A DNA stretch of 64,000 bases from positions 1-64,000 of the forward strand of contig NZ_BMVG01000007.1 in assembly GCF_014650595.1 (NCBI RefSeq), read 5' to 3'. Each line of letters starts with the position of its first letter. Position 1 is the first letter of the stretch. The position numbers and the translations under genes are program-made. The DNA comes from Streptomyces alanosinicus. GTDB taxonomy: Bacteria; Actinomycetota; Actinomycetes; Streptomycetales; Streptomycetaceae. Below are positions 52,181-59,932 of this stretch, one piece after another. Under the pieces are notes generated by a model that was not told where the DNA came from, ran no database searches, and saw nothing but the letters and a program-made list of their open reading frames with translations.

Positions 52181-53346
52181 CCGAGTCCACCGCACCCGTC
52201 CCCGGCCTCGACGCCGCGGAGGTCCCCGAACCGGGCGCCGTCACCATCGTCGTACCGACCTTCAACGAGTCCGCGAACATCCGGCAGCTGCTGCGCCGGA
52301 TCACCGAGTCGGTGCCCGCGCGGCTGCCCTGTGAGGTCCTCTTCGTGGACGACTCCACCGATGACACCCCCGAGGTGATCCGCGCGGCCGCCCAGGACTG
52401 CCCGTTCCCGGTGGCCGTGGTGCACCGCGAGGAACCCGTCGGCGGGCTCGGCGGGGCGGTCGTCGAGGGGCTGAAGGCCGCGACCTCGCAGTGGATCGTC
52501 GTCATGGACGGCGACTGCCAGCATCCGCCGTCCCTGGTACCGGAGTTGGTGGCCACCGGGGAGCGGGCGAAGGCCGACCTCGTCGTCGCCTCCCGGTACA
52601 TCGAGGGCGGCAGCCGGGCCGGGCTCGCCGGCGGCTACCGGGTGGCCGTCTCGCGCGGCGCGACCTGGCTCACCAAGGCCCTCTTCCCCCGCCGGCTGCA
52701 CGGCATCAGCGACCCGATGAGCGGCTTCTTCGCCCTGCGGCGCAGCGCCGTCACCGCCGACGCGCTGAAGCCCCTCGGCTACAAGATCCTCCTTGAGCTG
52801 GCCGTCCGCGGCCGGCCGCGCCGGGTCGCCGAGGTGCCGTTCGTCTTCCAGGAGCGGTTCGCGGGGGAGTCCAAGTCGACCGCGCAGGAGGGCTTCCGCT
52901 TCCTGCGCCATCTGGCCGGGCTGCGCACCGCATCGCCCGTCGCCCGCATGGTGGGCTTCGGGCTGATCGGCGCCAGCGGCTTCGTGCCGAACCTCGTCGG
53001 GCTGTGGGCGCTCACCGCCCTCGGGGTGGACTACCTGCCCGCCGAGATCCTCGCCAACCAGCTGGGCGTCGCCTGGAACTTCCTGCTCATCGAGCAGCTG
53101 CTGTTCCGCGACCGGCGGGCGCACCGCCGCTGGTGGGACCGGCTCGGCCGGTTCGCGCTCCTCGCCAACGCCGACCTGGTGCTGCGCCTGCCGCTGATGG
53201 CGCTGCTGGTCGGCCGGTTCGGCATGGGCGCCCTGCCCGCCACCGCGCTCGCGCTGGTCATGACGTTCGTCCTGCGCTTCGTCGGGACCGAGGCGCTGAT
53301 CTACCTCCCCCGCCGCCGGGGGAGCCGAGCAAGGAGAGCCGCTTGA
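52177..53346 (+). CDS. Polyprenol-phosphate mannosyltransferase fused to GtrA domain
   Basis: The 389-residue protein has an N-terminal GT2 domain of Dpm1 type (AVTIVVPTFNESANIRQLLR, FVDDSTDDT, IVVMDGDCQHPPSLVPELV, VASRYIEGGS, GISDPMSGFFALRR). After a RFAGESKST segment a GtrA domain with four helices follows (about 255-375; MVGFGLIGASGFVPNLVGLW). Dpm1-type enzymes charge polyprenyl phosphate with mannose or another sugar. GtrA domains assist flipping of the lipid-linked sugar. It should supply the PMT-like transferase upstream. The ATG overlaps the previous stop, and its own TGA overlaps the TTG of the oxidase gene. Confidence 0.88.
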   Translation: MTESTAPVPGLDAAEVPEPGAVTIVVPTFNESANIRQLLRRITESVPARLPCEVLFVDDSTDDTPEVIRAAAQDCPFPVAVVHREEPVGGLGGAVVEGLKAATSQWIVVMDGDCQHPPSLVPELVATGERAKADLVVASRYIEGGSRAGLAGGYRVAVSRGATWLTKALFPRRLHGISDPMSGFFALRRSAVTADALKPLGYKILLELAVRGRPRRVAEVPFVFQERFAGESKSTAQEGFRFLRHLAGLRTASPVARMVGFGLIGASGFVPNLVGLWALTALGVDYLPAEILANQLGVAWNFLLIEQLLFRDRRAHRRWWDRLGRFALLANADLVLRLPLMALLVGRFGMGALPATALALVMTFVLRFVGTEALIYLPRRRGSRARRAA

Positions 53347-55745
53347 GCAACACGCACCGCAGACGGACCGCGCTGTTCGGGGTGGGTGCCCTGACCGCCG
53401 GTCTGCTGCTGACCACGCCCCAGCCGGCCGAGGCCGCCAACATGATCAAGAACCCCGGCTTCGAGACGGCCGGCCCGGACGGCACACCGTACTGCTGGGA
53501 GAAGTCCGGCTGGGGCGACAACGACTTCACCTTCGAGACCACCTCGGACGCGCACTCCGGTGCCAGCGCCATGAAGGTGACGCTGACCCGCCGGGTCGAC
53601 GGCGACCGCAAGGCGATGGTCACCGAGTCCACCGCGTGCGCGCCGGTGGTGTCGGCGGGCAAGCAGTACGACCTGGGGCTCTGGTACAAGACCACGACCC
53701 CGGACGCCAACGTCACCCTCTTCCGGCACGACACCACCACCGGCTGGCAGTACTGGACCGACGTCAAGACCCTTGACATGGCGTCGAGTTGGACACAGGC
53801 CACCGTCCGCACGCCCGAGGTCCCGCCCGGGACCGACCAGATCACCTGGGGTGTCTCGGTCTACGGCACGGGGTCGGCCACCACCGACGACTACACCATG
53901 GACCAGGTGCCCGACGTCGCCCCGCCCGCGCGGTGCACCGGCACCGACGACCAGTGCGCGAACGGCAGCTGGTCGGTCCTGCCGACGCAGAACCCGGTCC
54001 GCTCCATGCACTCCGTCGTCCTCAGCAACGGCAAGGTGCTGCTGATCGCCGGCTCCGGCAACAGCCAGGACGCCTTCAACGCGGGCACGTTCACCAGCGC
54101 GGTCTACGACCCGGTGAACGGCACCTACAAGGTCATCCCCACCCCGAAGGACATGTTCTGCGCCGGGCATGTGCAGCTCCAGGACGGCCGCGTGCTCGTG
54201 CTGAGCGGCAACAAGGCCTATCCGGACCCGAACGGCAGCCACGGCTACGAGGGGTTCAAGGACTCGTACATCTTCGATCCGAAGACCGAGACGTACACCA
54301 GGACCAATGACCTCAACGACGGCCACTGGTACCCGTCGGCGACCGAGCTGGGCAACGGTGATGTCATCACCTTCGGCGGACTGCGCGAGGACTCCACCGG
54401 ATCGGTGACCGCCGAGCGCTGGTCCGACAAGGATCAGCAGTGGCTGCCGACGTGGAAGGTCAACCAGAGCTGGTCCTTCTGGGGTCTGTACCCGGCGATG
54501 GTCCTGATGCAGGACGGCCGTCTCTTCTACACGGGCAGCCATGTCTTCGGCAACAACATCCCCGGCACGGGCTCCGCGGTCTACGACTACGACGCCAACA
54601 CGATCACCCAGATCCCGGGGCTGCAGAACAAGGACCAGCGGGACCAGTCGTCGTCCGTGCTGCTGCCCCCGGCGCAGGACCAGCGGGTGCTGACGGTCGG
54701 CGGCGGCAACATCGACTCCAACCCCGAGGCGGGCCGCCTCACCGACGTGATCGACCTCAAGCAGCCGAATCCGTCGTACGTCGCCGGGCCGCCGATCCCG
54801 CAGGGCACGGTCGACCTCGGCAACGGCAAGATCGCGGAGACCGGAAACCAGGGCAAGATGTACGTCTCCACCGTGCTGCTGCCCGACGGCAAGGTGCTGG
54901 AGACGGGCGGCGCCCTGCACAACCGGGCCAACCCGGTGTACGAGTCCTCGCTCTACGACCCCGGCACCAACACCTTCGATCCGGTGGCCGCCGACCCCGA
55001 GTCCCGCGGCTATCACTCCTCGGCGTTCCTGCTGCCCGACGGCCGGGTGATGGCCACCGGCGACAACCCGGGCAACGGCGGCTGGAACCACAACGTGTCG
55101 ATCTACACCCCGCCTTACCTCTACAAGGGCACCCGGCCGACGATCACCTCGGTGATCAGCCAGGAGTGGAAGTACGGCGACACCCAGCGGATCACCGTCG
55201 ACCGGCCCATCGCCAAGGCGGAGTTGATCCGCCCGGCCGCGGTGACGCATTCGTCCGACCCGAATCAGCGCTTCGTCGACCTGCCGCTGTCCGTGGACGG
55301 CAACAACGTCGACCTGAACGTGACGAACAACCCGAATATCGCGCCGCCCGGCTGGTACATGCTCTTCGCGGTCGACGCCAACGGGGTGCCCTCGGTGGCC
55401 CAGTGGGTGCATCTGACGGGCCCGGCGGCCCTGACCGCCGCGTCCCCGCACATCCACGCCTTCGCCGACGAACTCACCGGCAAGGTGGCGGGACCCGGCA
55501 GGAAGAGGGCCGCGCAGCAGGTCAGCCCGACCCTCTCCGGCTGCGACCGGCACTACGGCTCGGTCAATGTGTGTGTGCCGACCGTGTTCCCGGCGCAGGT
55601 GAGGAAGACGACCACGGCCCGCTGTACCTGGCTCCGGCAGAACCACTACGGCCGGCTGAGGGTCAACGGCGCCGACGACCCCCTGGGCCTGGACCCGAAC
55701 CGGGACGGACTGGCGTGCGGGAAGGGGGACACCCGCAGGTCCTAG
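53343..55745 (+). CDS. Galactose-oxidase-like radical copper oxidase (GlxA-like), secreted
   Basis: The 800-residue protein has a signal peptide (RRRTALFGVGALTAGLLLTT, ending AEA), a carbohydrate-binding-like domain (about 35-200), a Kelch propeller, a DUF1929-type C-domain and a small excalibur-like end (DPNRDGLACGKGD). Predicted Cys-Tyr cofactor residues are Cys273 (MFCAGH) and Tyr330 (GHWYPSAT). Copper ligands are Tyr557-His558 (GYHSS) and His636 (VTHSSD). Such enzymes oxidise alcohols or aldehydes and make hydrogen peroxide; Streptomyces GlxA acts on a glycan made by its CslA partner. The TTG start follows AGGAG and overlaps the previous stop (TTGA). Confidence 0.85.
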   Translation: MSNTHRRRTALFGVGALTAGLLLTTPQPAEAANMIKNPGFETAGPDGTPYCWEKSGWGDNDFTFETTSDAHSGASAMKVTLTRRVDGDRKAMVTESTACAPVVSAGKQYDLGLWYKTTTPDANVTLFRHDTTTGWQYWTDVKTLDMASSWTQATVRTPEVPPGTDQITWGVSVYGTGSATTDDYTMDQVPDVAPPARCTGTDDQCANGSWSVLPTQNPVRSMHSVVLSNGKVLLIAGSGNSQDAFNAGTFTSAVYDPVNGTYKVIPTPKDMFCAGHVQLQDGRVLVLSGNKAYPDPNGSHGYEGFKDSYIFDPKTETYTRTNDLNDGHWYPSATELGNGDVITFGGLREDSTGSVTAERWSDKDQQWLPTWKVNQSWSFWGLYPAMVLMQDGRLFYTGSHVFGNNIPGTGSAVYDYDANTITQIPGLQNKDQRDQSSSVLLPPAQDQRVLTVGGGNIDSNPEAGRLTDVIDLKQPNPSYVAGPPIPQGTVDLGNGKIAETGNQGKMYVSTVLLPDGKVLETGGALHNRANPVYESSLYDPGTNTFDPVAADPESRGYHSSAFLLPDGRVMATGDNPGNGGWNHNVSIYTPPYLYKGTRPTITSVISQEWKYGDTQRITVDRPIAKAELIRPAAVTHSSDPNQRFVDLPLSVDGNNVDLNVTNNPNIAPPGWYMLFAVDANGVPSVAQWVHLTGPAALTAASPHIHAFADELTGKVAGPGRKRAAQQVSPTLSGCDRHYGSVNVCVPTVFPAQVRKTTTARCTWLRQNHYGRLRVNGADDPLGLDPNRDGLACGKGDTRRS

Positions 55746-56464
55746 GACCTGTCGGCGAGGGCGCGTTCCACGATGGCTTCCAGCTGGTCGTGGTGCGCGC
55801 CCTTCCAGTACGCCCGGCCGCACCGGGTGCACTGGGCGAAGACGTCGTACGAGCGCTGGGTGCCGCCCTTGAGCTGGTCGGCGACCTCGTCCTTGGTGGC
55901 CTGGCGGAGCAGGCCGTTGCAGGCGGTGCAGCGGGTCCAGGGGGCGAGGTCGGGGGCGAAGCGGTCGAGGATGTCGCGCAGTTGGTCGTCGGGCCGGGTG
56001 CTGTAGACGAACGCGCCGGCGAACAGTTCACGGCGGCGCAGCAGGCCCCGGTCGCGGCTGAGCATCACCCGCTTCTCGGCCGCGGAGCGGGTGGCCAGCG
56101 CGGGGTCGCCGATGTCCGTCGACTCGTACGCCGCGTCCACGCCGAGCAGCCGCAGCCGGCGGGCGAGGGTGCCGAGATGGACGTCGAGGAGGAAGCGCAG
56201 CGGGGCGCCGGGCACCCGCTGGGGGCGTTCGACGGGGCGCACCCGCACCGTCTCGCCCGCCTGCGGGATATGCGAGACCGGCACCTCGCGGCCGTCCACG
56301 ACCAGGGCGCCGACCTCGGTCAGCGGGACACCGAGGGACTCGATGACATGGCCGAGCGTCGAGACGCCGTCCGTGCCGAGCGGGGTGATGCCGGCCCGGC
56401 GGGCGGCCGGCACGAACAGATGGAGGGCGGGAGCGACTTCGACGTGGATCTCCGGTCGGTTCAC
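55742..56464 (-). CDS. Mut7-C RNase-domain protein with N-terminal ubiquitin-like domain
   Basis: The 240-residue protein has an N-terminal ThiS/MoaD-like beta-grasp domain (about 1-85) followed by a Mut7-C (PIN-like) domain. That domain includes PLRFLLDVHLGTLARRLRLL, MLSRDRGLL and a C-terminal zinc ribbon with CTACN and CTRCG. This pairing is widespread in actinobacteria and proposed to be an RNA-acting nuclease. The stop overlaps that of the converging oxidase gene by four bases. No partner gene is adjacent, and the substrate is unknown. Confidence 0.88.
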   Translation of the reverse strand: MNRPEIHVEVAPALHLFVPAARRAGITPLGTDGVSTLGHVIESLGVPLTEVGALVVDGREVPVSHIPQAGETVRVRPVERPQRVPGAPLRFLLDVHLGTLARRLRLLGVDAAYESTDIGDPALATRSAAEKRVMLSRDRGLLRRRELFAGAFVYSTRPDDQLRDILDRFAPDLAPWTRCTACNGLLRQATKDEVADQLKGGTQRSYDVFAQCTRCGRAYWKGAHHDQLEAIVERALADRS

Positions 56465-56497
56465 CCCGCCAGCATCGCACGGGAGCCGGTCTGGGCC

Positions 56498-57139
56498 TCA
56501 GCGGATTTCGCGGGGGACGCCGTGCTCCAGGACGTCCAGGGTGCGGTCGACCAGCGTCGCGAAGTCGTCCCGGTGGTCGTGCTCCGCCCAGTACATGGAG
56601 GTCTCCATCAGACCGCCGATCAGGGACATGGCGTAGACCCGGACCTCCAGGCTGTCGGGGGCGCGGCCGGTGCGCTCGCCGATGGCCTCGCAGAGCATGC
56701 GGCCGGTGGCCGACATGCTCTCCATCATCCGTGAGCGCACCGCCGGGACCTGGACCATGAGGTGGGTGCGCAGCCGGGACACCTCCTCGTCCTCGGAGGT
56801 GCCGAGTTCGACGGCCCGGTGCAGGACGTGGCGGAGGGTCTCCGGCCAGGGTTCCTCGACGGGCCGCTGCCTGATCTCGCTCAGGATGATCGGGTCGTAC
56901 TCGTCGGTGAGGACGATGTCCTCCTTGGTCGGGAAGTACCGGAAGACGGTCGACGGCGACACCTCGGCGCGCTCGGCGATCTGGTCGATCGTCGTGGCGT
57001 CGTAGCCCTGCTCCTTGATCAGGGTGTAGGTCGCCGCGCGGATCGCCTCCCGGGTCTTGATCTTCTTGCGTTCGCGCAGCCCCGGCTGCGGGCGGTCGGC
57101 GGGCGAGAAGGGGGAGCGTGCGGCCGTCATGCCGGTCAT
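56498..57139 (-). CDS. TetR family repressor of the adjacent exporter
   Basis: The 213-residue protein has an N-terminal TetR helix-turn-helix (about 25-75): REAIRAATYTLIKEQGYDAT, IDQIAERAEVSPSTVFRYFP and TKEDIV. A ligand-binding helical region with acidic and aromatic residues follows. Its ATG overlaps the TGA of the upstream MFS exporter gene (ATGA), so both come from one transcript and the regulator probably autoregulates the unit. The inducer may be the exported compound. Typical length for the family. Confidence 0.92.
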   Translation of the reverse strand: MTGMTAARSPFSPADRPQPGLRERKKIKTREAIRAATYTLIKEQGYDATTIDQIAERAEVSPSTVFRYFPTKEDIVLTDEYDPIILSEIRQRPVEEPWPETLRHVLHRAVELGTSEDEEVSRLRTHLMVQVPAVRSRMMESMSATGRMLCEAIGERTGRAPDSLEVRVYAMSLIGGLMETSMYWAEHDHRDDFATLVDRTLDVLEHGVPREIR

Positions 57140-58713
57140 TGTCCGCCATCGGCGGCCGCGCTGGCCACGGTGGTCACGGCCGGGGTCCCCTCCGGCTCGG
57201 TCGCCCGCACGGGCGGCGCGCTGGGCAGCAGCAGCGCGGCGAGCAGCGCTGCCAGGAGGGAGGCGATGCCGCAGACGATCAGCACCAGGGTCATGCCGTG
57301 CACGTAGGCGGTGTTCGCGGAGACCGCCAGCTGGGCCGAGCCGGTGTGTGCGGCCACCACATGGGCGGCGACCACGGACTCCTTGGCGGCATGTGCCGCG
57401 GGTCCGGGCAGCCCGGCCACGTCGAGCCGGTCCCGGAAGGCGCCGGCGAGAAGGCTGCCGAGCAGAGCGACCCCGATCGCGCCGCCGACCTGGCGGACGG
57501 TGCTGAGCAGCCCGGAGCCGCTGCCGGCCCGCTCGGCGGGCAGGGCGCCGAGCGCGCCGTCCATGGCCGGGACCATCGCGCAGCCGAAGCCCAGGCCCGT
57601 GACCGACAGCCACAGCGCGGTGAATCCATAGCCGTCGTGCACGGTCGTACGGCTGCCCAGCAGGGCGGCGAAGGCGAGCACGACCAGACCGGCGCTGACC
57701 ACGGCGCGCGCTCCGAAGCGGGCGGTGAGCGGATGGCCGAGCTTCGCGGCGATCATCAGCCCGGCCATCATGGGCAGCAGTCGCAGACCGGTGCCGAAGG
57801 CGTCGTGGCCGAGGACCGCCTGGAGATACGTCGGCACGGCGAACATCAGGCCGGACAGCACGAACATCACCAGCGTCGCGGCGACCGTGTTGAGCAGGAA
57901 GCCGCGGTGGGTGAGCAGGCCCATGTCCAGCATGGGGCGGGTCATCCGGCGTTCGCGCAGCACCAGGGAGCCGAGCAGAAGAGCCGCCGCCGCGAACATC
58001 GCCAGTTCCAGGCCGTCGCCCCAGCCGCGGTCCGGGGCCTTGATGATCGCGTAGATGAGGGTGCCCAGGCCGGCCGCGGTGAGTGCGGTGGAGACGGCGT
58101 CGACCTTCGGGGTGGCCGGGTCCCGGGTCTCCGGCAGCAGGAAGAGACAGGCGGCCGTGCCCAGGGCGGCCATCGGGATGTTGATCAGGAAGACCGAGCC
58201 CCACCAGAAGTGGTTCAGCAGAAAGCCGCCGACCAGCGGGCCGAGGGGCATGCCGAGCGCGGAGGCGGCGGTGATCAGGCTGATGGCCCTGCCGCGCTCG
58301 TCCGGGCCGAACATCGCGGGCAGCACGGACAGCGACAGCGGCATGATCAGCGCGGCGCCGACGCCCATGACCGCGCGGGCGGCGACGACGGCGTTCACAT
58401 CACCGGCCAGCGAGCCCAGCACGGAGCCGCCCAGGAAGACGGCGAGTCCGGCGATGAGCATCCGGCGCCGGCCGAACCGGTCGCCGAGCAGGCCCGCCGG
58501 GAGCATCAGCGCGGCGAAGACCACGATGTACGCGTCCGCCATCGACTGCTGCTGCCCGGTCGTGGCGCCGAGCTGCCCGGCCATGGTCGGCAGGGCCACA
58601 TTGAGGATCGTCGAGTCGAAGGCGAGCACCAGCATGCTCGCGACCAGGGCCCCGAGGGCCCACCAGCGGCGGGGGTCGCGCCGAGTGTCGTCGGCGTGAG
58701 TGACAGTAGCCAT
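57136..58713 (-). CDS. DHA2-type MFS multidrug exporter
   Basis: The 525-residue protein has 14 predicted helices and the EmrB/QacA pattern. Helix 1 contains VLAFDSTILNVALPTMAGQL, the loop after helix 2 is GLLGDRFGRRRMLIAG (motif A), GPLVGGFLLNHFWWGSVFLI is motif C-like and FLINIPMAALG follows. It should use proton motive force to expel a hydrophobic drug or metabolite. The ATG at 58713 lies 31 bases after a TTGACA element on its strand. Its last codon overlaps the TetR gene start. The regulator and pump form a self-contained resistance-type module. Confidence 0.92.
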   Translation of the reverse strand: MATVTHADDTRRDPRRWWALGALVASMLVLAFDSTILNVALPTMAGQLGATTGQQQSMADAYIVVFAALMLPAGLLGDRFGRRRMLIAGLAVFLGGSVLGSLAGDVNAVVAARAVMGVGAALIMPLSLSVLPAMFGPDERGRAISLITAASALGMPLGPLVGGFLLNHFWWGSVFLINIPMAALGTAACLFLLPETRDPATPKVDAVSTALTAAGLGTLIYAIIKAPDRGWGDGLELAMFAAAALLLGSLVLRERRMTRPMLDMGLLTHRGFLLNTVAATLVMFVLSGLMFAVPTYLQAVLGHDAFGTGLRLLPMMAGLMIAAKLGHPLTARFGARAVVSAGLVVLAFAALLGSRTTVHDGYGFTALWLSVTGLGFGCAMVPAMDGALGALPAERAGSGSGLLSTVRQVGGAIGVALLGSLLAGAFRDRLDVAGLPGPAAHAAKESVVAAHVVAAHTGSAQLAVSANTAYVHGMTLVLIVCGIASLLAALLAALLLPSAPPVRATEPEGTPAVTTVASAAADGGQ

Positions 58714-58744
58714 GAAGTGAAGGTAACTCTCAAAATCACGTGAC

Positions 58745-58750
58745 TGTCAA
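58745..58750 (-). promoter_or_regulatory. Consensus -35 element of exporter-regulator operon
   Basis: TTGACA on the minus strand is followed, about 18 bases on, by TTACCT as an imperfect -10, with only 31 bases to the start codon. The GTCACGTGATT segment between them contains the palindrome TCACGTGA, a candidate TetR operator overlapping the promoter. Confidence 0.6.
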
Positions 58751-58809
58751 CCAGTAGTGGATGCCAATCAGTGGTGAGTGTCATAATGCCTGAGACGGGC
58801 ATACGAAAA

Positions 58810-58835
58810 CGGCCACGGCTGGTGAGCCGTGGCCG
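58810..58835 (-). terminator. Rho-independent terminator of haemolysin III gene
   Basis: A perfect 11-bp stem (CGGCCACGGCT / AGCCGTGGCCG) with a 4-base loop is followed on the minus strand by TTTTCG, a classical terminator. It also separates the exporter operon from the gene. Confidence 0.85.
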
Positions 58836-58852
58836 TGAGGGGAGGGGGAGGG

Positions 58853-59566
58853 TTACGCGTGCTGGTAGGCCACCAGCGAGATGCCGACGTAGTGGACGAT
58901 GAACGCGGCGAGCGTGAGGGAGTGGAAGACCTCGTGGAAGCCGAACCAGCGCGGTGACGGGTTCGGGCGTTTGATGCCGTAGATCACGCCGCCGGCGCTG
59001 TAGAGCAGGCCGCCGACGACCACCAGGACCAGGACCGCTATGCCGCCGGTGCGCAGGAAGTCGGGCAGGAAGAAGACGGCCGCCCAGCCCATCGCTATGT
59101 AGCAGGGCGTGTAGAGCCAGCGCGGGGCGCCGACCCAGAAGACACGGAAGACGATGCCGGCCGCCGCGGCGGCCCAGATGCCCCACAGCAGCCACTGCCC
59201 CTTGGCGCTGGGCAGGAGCAGCATGGTCAGCGGGGTGTAGGTGCCGGCGATGATCAGGAAGATGTTGGCGTGATCCAGACGGCGCAGGACGCCGTCCATC
59301 CGGGGGCTCCAGTTGCCCCGGTGGTACAGCGCGCTGACGCCGAAGAGCAGGCAGGCCGTCAGGACGTAGATCCCGCAGGCGATACGGCCTCTGGTGGAGT
59401 CGGCGAGGGCGGTGAGCACGAGGCCCGCGATGAGCACGGCCGGGAACATGCCGAGGTGCAGCCAGCCGCGGAGTCTGGGCTTGACCGGATGCGGCAAGGA
59501 AGGCGCGCCAGGACCGCGGCCGGCGGCCGGCGAATCCATGGGCGCGTCGGGGGCGGACGCAGTCAT
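58853..59566 (-). CDS. Haemolysin III (PAQR) family membrane protein
   Basis: The 237-residue protein has seven helices and the HlyIII signature: SALYHRGNWSPRMDGVLRRL with DHANIFLIIAGTYTPLTML, and the late GFHEVFHSLTLAAFIVHYVG, including the conserved His residues that coordinate zinc in this family. Despite the name, bacterial members probably act in membrane lipid homeostasis rather than as toxins. The ATG at 59566 was used; an in-frame ATG lies nine bases upstream, and neither has a strong ribosome site. A terminator follows. Confidence 0.9.
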   Translation of the reverse strand: MTASAPDAPMDSPAAGRGPGAPSLPHPVKPRLRGWLHLGMFPAVLIAGLVLTALADSTRGRIACGIYVLTACLLFGVSALYHRGNWSPRMDGVLRRLDHANIFLIIAGTYTPLTMLLLPSAKGQWLLWGIWAAAAAGIVFRVFWVGAPRWLYTPCYIAMGWAAVFFLPDFLRTGGIAVLVLVVVGGLLYSAGGVIYGIKRPNPSPRWFGFHEVFHSLTLAAFIVHYVGISLVAYQHA

Positions 59567-59932
59567 GAGCCGCATCGTACCTACGGAACCGTAAGTTACG
59601 GATCAGTCTCGCCGACGGATTGTCGCGCAGTGGCCATCGTCTCACGGGCGGCGGGGTCGTGGTGTTCAAAAAGTCTTCCAGGCGAACTCAACGTGCACGT
59701 AAAGGAACACGGAGATATGCAGGGGAGATGCGAAAACCGTGGCCTTCCTCACGCCGCTCACCTGTGACACCCCCTGGACAGATGGGCACTCTCGACGGAT
59801 GATCAAATGAGTGCGGTCGGCACCGGATGAGCGCCCACAGTCGCAGTGACTGCGAAGCATCCGGGTCGCAGCCCCCACGGGGCCCCAGGAAAAATCCCTC
59901 ACCAGGGCAAAATCCCTCACTTAGGAGCAATC
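59567..59932. promoter_or_regulatory. PEP carboxykinase upstream region
   Basis: These 366 bases hold no supported gene. At 59841-59855, TCGCAGT-G-ACTGCGA is a perfect 15-base dyad. AAAATCCCTCAC is repeated at 59891-59902 and 59909-59920, 18 bases apart, just before the ribosome site AGGAG. Together they suggest regulation of carboxykinase expression. Confidence 0.55.
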
